A stretch of 64,000 nucleotides of DNA from Chaunax sp. Z400 (lineage: Eukaryota > Chordata > Actinopteri > Lophiiformes > Chaunacidae): assembly GCA_037577475.1 (NCBI GenBank), contig CM075197.1, positions 26,592,150 to 26,656,149 on the forward strand, in the 5' to 3' direction. Both the position numbers and the translations under genes were made by a program. The notes beneath the pieces are model-generated. The model saw only the letters and a program-made list of their open reading frames with translations. It was not told the DNA's origin and ran no database searches. Below are positions 58,651 to 64,000 of this stretch, in pieces (the stretch's first letter is position 1; each line of letters starts with the position of its first letter).

Positions 58651-59583
58651 CTAGAAAAATCTCCTGTACCACTTCTTCTTCTTCTTCTTCTTCTGGACCT
58701 GGGCCTCGAGCTCTACCAGCTGGGATGTCATGACCCGCTCCTTCTCCTCCCACTCCTGCTGATTCTTCAGCAAATCCGTTTTAAGGGCCTCTGTCTCTTG
58801 AAGATGTGACGACCTGTCCTCCTCCCAGTGGACCCGGTTGGTCTCCACCTGTTGTTCAGCCTCCTTCAGAGCAGCTGTAAGGGTGTTGAGCTGTTTCTGC
58901 TCCTCGAGCTGAGCCACAGATCTGGACTTCTCTATGTCGTCAAGCTGGCTTGTCAAAGTGGTCTCCTTCTCCTCCCACTCCTGCTCCTTCTTCAGCAGAG
59001 TCTTCTTCAGAGCCTCTGTCTCCTGAAGGAGGGACGATTTCTCCTCCTGCCATCGGATCCGATCGGTGTCCGACTGACACTCAGCCTGCTGCAGGGCAAC
59101 CTTAATGGTGTCCATCTCCTTCTTCTGCACCTCAAGCTGAGCCTCATATCCACCAATCTTCTCCATCAGGGATGTCATGGTGCTCTCCTTCTTCTTCCAC
59201 TCCTCCTCCTTTTCCAGCAGACCCTTTTTCAGGGCTTCTGTCTCCTGAAGGAGAGACGAGCTGTAGGAGGTCTGCTGCCCAAGGTTGGTCTGAACATTGC
59301 ACAGCCTCTCACTGAGGGTTTCCAGCTGTGACTTCAGATCCTTGACGTTCCCTGAGGAGTTCTCCTGATTGGTCTGAGCCAGCTGGGCTTTGAGACCAGA
59401 GATCTCCTTCTCCATCAGGTCCTTCTCTTGGAGACACAAGGTGCCGTCTGTCTGTCGTTGAACCTTGTTTAGGAAAAACGACAGCATCTCCACCTCGATC
59501 TCGACGACGACTCTCCCCAGAAGTCTACCTTCGGACAGCCTCACTGAACCGTCCGTCAGCTCCCTCCTCAGTTGTTGCTCCAT
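58651..59583 (-). CDS. Coiled-coil protein of unknown identity, 310 residues, three internal repeats
   Basis: It is not assignable to a named family. An intact ORF runs from ATG at 59581-59583 to TAG. After about 50 N-terminal residues the protein is almost entirely Glu/Lys/Gln-rich heptad-like coiled coil. About 74-residue units begin SSLLQETEALKKGLLEKEEE, SSLLQETEALKKTLLKKEQE and SSHLQETEALKTDLLKNQQE. The C-terminus is a run of seven Lys then WYRRFF. The frame stays open about 37 codons upstream of the ATG without another Met. A weak acceptor (tttggcag) lies there, so this may be the last exon of a longer gene. Minus-strand AATAAA-type signals lie at 58350-58375. No introns, 3' A-rich sequence and a location inside a repeat suggest a retrocopy or captured gene; the open frame suggests it is young or selected. 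Confidence 0.6.
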   Translation of the reverse strand: MEQQLRRELTDGSVRLSEGRLLGRVVVEIEVEMLSFFLNKVQRQTDGTLCLQEKDLMEKEISGLKAQLAQTNQENSSGNVKDLKSQLETLSERLCNVQTNLGQQTSYSSSLLQETEALKKGLLEKEEEWKKKESTMTSLMEKIGGYEAQLEVQKKEMDTIKVALQQAECQSDTDRIRWQEEKSSLLQETEALKKTLLKKEQEWEEKETTLTSQLDDIEKSRSVAQLEEQKQLNTLTAALKEAEQQVETNRVHWEEDRSSHLQETEALKTDLLKNQQEWEEKERVMTSQLVELEAQVQKKKKKKKWYRRFF

Positions 59584-60634
59584 GTCTCTGAGGTTGTTCT
59601 CGGCTTTCTGATTGGTTGTCTGTTGTATGTTAGAGTTTCTCCTCTGTCTGCCAAATGAATCGCCTTTTTGGGGACTTTCCCAAACTCAAAAACTCAGGAA
59701 AGTTGGCAGAAACATCAGTCATGGTGAAAATTTAAGTATGATATGGTGATTGGAAATTGATGTGGCAAAATGGCTCGCTAGCACCCCCTAAAGTGCAGCC
59801 CCTGCCTCCAGTTTAATGTACATTTACGAAACTCAGTACATATATGTAACTGACTACTAGGCCTTTGAACATATTGGCTTCAAATTCAGTGAGAACAGCA
59901 ATAACATGTTGGTAATGCAGGATTCTGAAGCTTGTGCGTTTTTGTGCAAAGTTGTAGGCGTGGCTGTGCGGCGAATGTTGATGTTTTGCCATGAAGCAGG
60001 AAATTGTTATAACTCTGCTGTCAATGGTCCAATCTGCCCCAAACTTCACATGTTTGATAAGAGTCCTGCCCTGAACACATCTATGTAGATACATTTGATA
60101 ATAGTCACAGCGCCACCTAGTGACAACAGGAAGTTATATACTTTAGAATTTGATGTGCTACTATCAGGCCGTTCACCACAATGACCTCAAATTTAGTCAG
60201 TAAAGCCATAAGACCTCGATGAAGCATTATCGTAAATATTGTGACTTTGGGTCACATGGCGGCGGCGCAACGTTTGATGTTCGCCATCAAAAAGGAAGTT
60301 GGTGTTGAGAGGCCAGGGAAGCTCAGATGCTCACCAAAATTGACACACTCGTCAAAGGTGGTACTACTTACGATCTTACATGGTTTACGCCCCCTGGAAA
60401 ACTTCAAATAAGCATGCCCGAGTCTGTGTTTAACCTACATGTATGAAATTTGATAGACATGTTTAAAGTCCCACCCTGAAGACATCTACAGAACAATGTT
60501 GAGTAACAGTGATAGCGCCACCTGCTGGCAAATGCAAAAATGTCTCCTGTGACAATTTTTGTTTGATTTTGATTACATAGACGAGTCAAAATTGGGTGCG
60601 AAGGCCCGTTCAAGGCTGCTTGCAGCTTTAAATA

Positions 60635-63170
60635 ATAATAAATATATAATAATAAATAATAATTTATGTTGGATAAAACAAGATACATTGCTGCCGAGGG
60701 TGACACCCGGTGCCCCTTTTTATTTTTCCGCCTCTGCCCCTCAGACAGCCTGAGTGTGCCACTGCATAGAAGAAGCCTTGTAATGACAAAGTGCTGCATT
60801 TGATGTTCCCTTGCTGTGGGAGTTTGTAGCTTTTCTCAAGGTTAATTGTTTCATGACATCAGATTGTAAATGCAGAATGGAATGATTACAAAGAAATGGA
60901 AGACCTCCTTTTTGTTGTTGTTCCACCCTGTCATGGGTCAGTGGTTTTCTGTGGGCTTTAGCTGTTTTAGTTAGCACCGCTGTAGCATTGGAGAGATGTG
61001 CATGGTGCAGTGGGTGATCAGAAAGTCTGAAATTGTCCCGGAGAGAGCACCACTGTCAGAACAAGACCACATCATTGAAGAAAAGAAATGGAAAACTCCA
61101 TCCCCTGCTGAGTGAATGAATACACGAGTTTCTCTGTGAACTTTCAGTCATGCCACTCGGATCACAGCATCAACAGAAATGCTCTTAAAACTCATCCATT
61201 TCTGAAAGAATGTAATAAAGCAGGAAGAGAGATTTAATTCAAAATGCATAGGTTAGGAAGTAGGAGGGGGGGGTTATTCCTCTCAGGGGGGATATTTGTG
61301 TCACCCCCTCTATGTTCTCTCCATGCATGTCTTTAATCAACCCACAATGTTATCTTCCACCAACACTGGCCCTGCATTTGTTTCAGGACAGCGCCGTAGC
61401 TTCTGAATGGCGCCATTCAAGAGATGAAGGCTGCACATGTCGTAAAAACTGCAAAAAAGGCAAAGAGAGAACGAATCGGACGAGACAAAAGCCACAAAGG
61501 GAAGTCTCTGGTTCAGGATCTGAAGAGGAGACATCCGTATGTGTGGGCAGCGTTAAATAATTCACTCCTCCCTGATCAGAACCCTTTTAATTAGCCCTTG
61601 TTCTGCTGATTTAATCAGGCCCTCTTGGTTGGGGTGTCGGGCTCTTAACTGTGAGGACGAAGACGCGTCATATGTTCGCCTGCTGTGTGATCACAGCAGG
61701 GAATCAGGTAGAGGACACGGGGACACTTGCCGCCTCACTACAGCTATTGCTAACAACACTTCCCGGGCATAGCTGTGACTCCGATAGGCCAGCTAACAGG
61801 TTACTGACTCACACCTTTCATGGCTCCACTTAGCCTTCTAATTGTGCTCCTCTGAACATGTGATACGGTTGTCTTAGTGTTAAACTGTGCACCGATGTGC
61901 TAGTAGTGAGCATCAGATCCAGAACCATCCCCGCAGCCTGTTTCTTTGGATAAGTGGCAGCATCTTTAGAACTTTCTGGAAATGACAGCACTGAAGTAGG
62001 GGTGCATTTAAGTATTGTGTTGCCCAAGGCTAGTTTAAAGGAACTGGCAGCTGCCAGAGGATCCAATTTCAGGCCATTTCCCCCCCTAAAAAAATTGTGG
62101 AAAGTGGAAAATCACACCTGATGGCCCACTGGCATGGCTTTCAAGCCGCTAGATGCAACTATGGAAGTCTTTGTAATCAGTTTTCTGAAAAAAAAGGAGG
62201 TTATGATAAAAAAGAAAAGGTCTAGATGACCATCTGTGTCTTCACTATATGGGAAAAAAACAAGAACACTGTCTTTTAGAAAAGGACACAAACTAGTGGA
62301 GCAATTTTTCTCACACTATAGGATAGACGTGAACCTGCTAGTGGAGGATATTGAATTTGTTTCAGGCTACGCTCCCACGATGTGCAGCCAGTGCCGAGGT
62401 ACACACTTTGATTTGTGACATGCAGAGAAGAGGGGAAAAGAGAAGACGATGAGGAAGAGGAAGAGGAGGCATGGGGTACAGAAGTGTGGCGTCCCGCTGA
62501 GGTAATTTGCCTTGGGTCTTACAGAGCTTACTCGCACTGCTGGCAGAGTCATATGCAGGCTGATAGGGGAAAAGGGAGAAGATGTGGGAACAGCGTGAGG
62601 AGCCAGCAGAATCACAAGTGTTGTGGCTTTAGCCTGTAGCTTCAGAGGAAATAAGAAAGAGACGGAGAGCAGGCTGGGAGTGGAGTAGGTTTAACTAATA
62701 CTCAAACAAAGGTGGCTGTGCGTGTGCTCAGTCGTCAGCTGGTGCATGTGGGAAAGCTAAGGCCAATTTCCATGGGAGCGTAGCAGTTCTGAGCACACAT
62801 AAGCACCTGTGACACCTTTGGCAGTGCCAAGAGCGCACACATCAGCCGGCATTGACAGCATGGCTGGCACACGCCTGAGGGGCTGGGAAACTTCCCCTCT
62901 ATAATTGCATCCCATGTCAACCTGTGACAAGTCAGGCTCAACCGGCACGGGAGCTCACTAATCACCGGCCAGACGACCTGCACATCCTTTACCCTCTCGT
63001 TACCCACCTACGCCTGCTTTCATCCTGCTCAGCACACTCCAGCTACCCGCCTCCCATCTTTGTTTCTGCATCTGCATTATGTCTTCATCTCAGCACCTGA
63101 TGCCATCAGCATGACTCAACAGTCAGAGCACTCATGTCTAATTAGTCCAAAGTATTTGTTATTTTTACCT
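60635..63170. other. Gene-free region
   Basis: An AAT-rich run lies at 60629-60665; the rest is unique, with no supported exon. 61560-61620 (ttttaattagcccttgttct) has homeodomain-like cores and might be regulatory. Confidence 0.35.
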
Positions 63171-63174
63171 CAGC

Positions 63175-63460
63175 CGAGGAGCTTCTGTTTTTGGTGCCGT
63201 CGGTTTGTCTGTCTGTTAGGAGGATTAGTCAAAAAGTTCTGAATGGATATTTGATGGAATTTTTTAGGATAAGTAGGTAGGGTATGGCCCAAGGGACAAT
63301 CCAGTAGGTTTTGGCAATGATCCAGATGATAACAGTCCAACGGTTTCATGCACTGATCCAAGGTGTTCATCAGGGAGATGAGTGAAGAAGAGCTGCACCT
63401 GTGGTACTCCTACCAGGAGAGGGCGCCAGCCTCCTGCATGAGAAGACTTGAATTGAATTG
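63175..63460 (+). repeat. Dispersed fish repeat fragment
   Basis: Phrases ggtttgtctgtctgttagga, ggattagtcaaaaagttctg and caatgatccagatgataaca belong to the same family as 17285-17400. Confidence 0.55.
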
Positions 63461-63547
63461 GAAATCCTCATACGAGACCGAAAAGTTGGAATTAAACCCT
63501 AAAATTTGCAAAAATGTATTTAATTAATTTGCAAAAAATAATTTAAT

Positions 63548-63618
63548 TATTAGATAAAGAAAGGACTCAAACTCGGGTCATCAGCACAGGAATCGAACGT
63601 CTTAACCGCCAGACCCGT
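63548..63618 (-). other. Possible tRNA-like relic
   Basis: The minus strand has gggtctggcggttaagacgt (A-box/D-arm-like) followed about 30 bases later by gagtttgagtcc (B-box-like), but the acceptor and T stems do not pair well. It may be a decayed tRNA or SINE head, or chance. Confidence 0.2.
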
Positions 63619-64000
63619 AAGAAATGCAGAAAATCTGTAAGACTTCAGGGCGTCTGTGAGAATCCTGTGGGCGTGGGCTCCATTACAGACTTAGAAAAGG
63701 AAGGTGTCCCACAGGGACAATAGCCTAATATTGATTAGGCTATTGCTAAATCAACCGATAGTTGTGAAATATATATAAGCTGTTTTGTCCATTGCTTACA
63801 TGAATTATGGCTGTTGCGGTTTTCAAATTTTTTTTATTTAGAGGCAGGGGCCTTAGAGCACTGGCCCCGCCCCTGGATCCGCCCTGTGAGAGCTGTGAGA
63901 GCTGTTTAGTTCCATCCGTTAATCACGTCAGATTATTTTAAATGGCTTTAAAATGATAATAGTCTAACAGTCTGAGGACAGCTGGCTGAGCTTCACACCT

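Larger units (their letters stand above)
57947..60630 (+). mobile_element. Dispersed fish repeat split by the coiled-coil ORF
   Basis: The left end agggcccgagcactaagaat followed by gtgaggaccctattgttc, and the right end gcgaaggcccgttcaaggct followed by gcttgcagcttta, are the two termini of a very abundant fish repeat. The left half (57947 to about 58220) and right half (about 59695-60630) share family phrases such as ggcgtggctatgcg / ggcgtggctgtgcg and gccatgaaacag / gccatgaagcag. Between them lie about 1.45 kb of unrelated sequence holding the coiled-coil ORF. The repeat's class is unknown to me. Confidence 0.7.

Noticed and set aside
58828..59331. 167-codon plus-strand open frame, Leu-rich
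   Set aside because: It is the antisense shadow of the coiled-coil gene; CTC/CTT-rich reverse complement of Glu/Lys codons.
60404..60799. 131-codon minus-strand open frame
   Set aside because: It lies across the right terminus of the dispersed repeat (57947-60630) and an AAT run; no protein feature.
14161..64000. Search for RBFOX3 coding exons (RRM motifs) expected by synteny
   Set aside because: No RRM-like or RBFOX N-terminal sequence was seen in any frame; only the location argument remains.

Overview
The window is vertebrate nuclear DNA, almost certainly from a ray-finned (teleost, probably percomorph) fish. It has spliced genes with GT-AG introns, AT-rich intergenic sequence, and several repeat families typical of teleost genomes. 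Only three protein-coding loci are supported, and all lie on the minus strand.

Left part (1-14 kb): cbx2, a Polycomb CBX2 orthologue, is fully resolved into five coding exons (1218-5358, 520 residues). It has a chromodomain, an AT-hook and a C-terminal Pc box. Upstream of it comes enpp7, alkaline sphingomyelinase/ENPP7, resolved here into six coding exons (7091-14011, 475 residues). The last two exons carry a transmembrane segment and a short cytoplasmic tail; they are too short for ORF calling and were found by matching splice phases. The same neighbour pair (ENPP7-CBX2) exists in human 17q25, so this is old synteny. A GC-rich, ETS-motif-containing patch with a possible plus-strand first exon sits between the two genes (6560-6705).

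Middle (14-57 kb): no convincing coding exon in more than 40 kb. The content is AT-rich unique sequence, microsatellites and many eroded transposable elements: TIR elements (one with TTAA target duplications, one TIR element nested inside another), hAT-like and Tc1-like relics, a tRNA-derived SINE, LINE 3' tails, and a dispersed family often seen in the same orientation. In human the next gene beyond ENPP7 is the very large RBFOX3. By synteny this desert may hold its regulatory or intronic sequence, but no RBFOX exon was recognised.

Right part (57.9-60.6 kb): an intact 310-codon coiled-coil ORF of unknown identity with three internal repeats. It lies between the two halves of a dispersed teleost repeat and is the most unusual object in the window. 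The remaining 3.4 kb to the end is non-coding with repeat remnants.

There are no bacterial-type operons, no CRISPR arrays, no rRNA and no confident tRNA genes. cbx2 (chromatin silencing) and enpp7 (extracellular lipid digestion) are neighbours by synteny, not by shared function.
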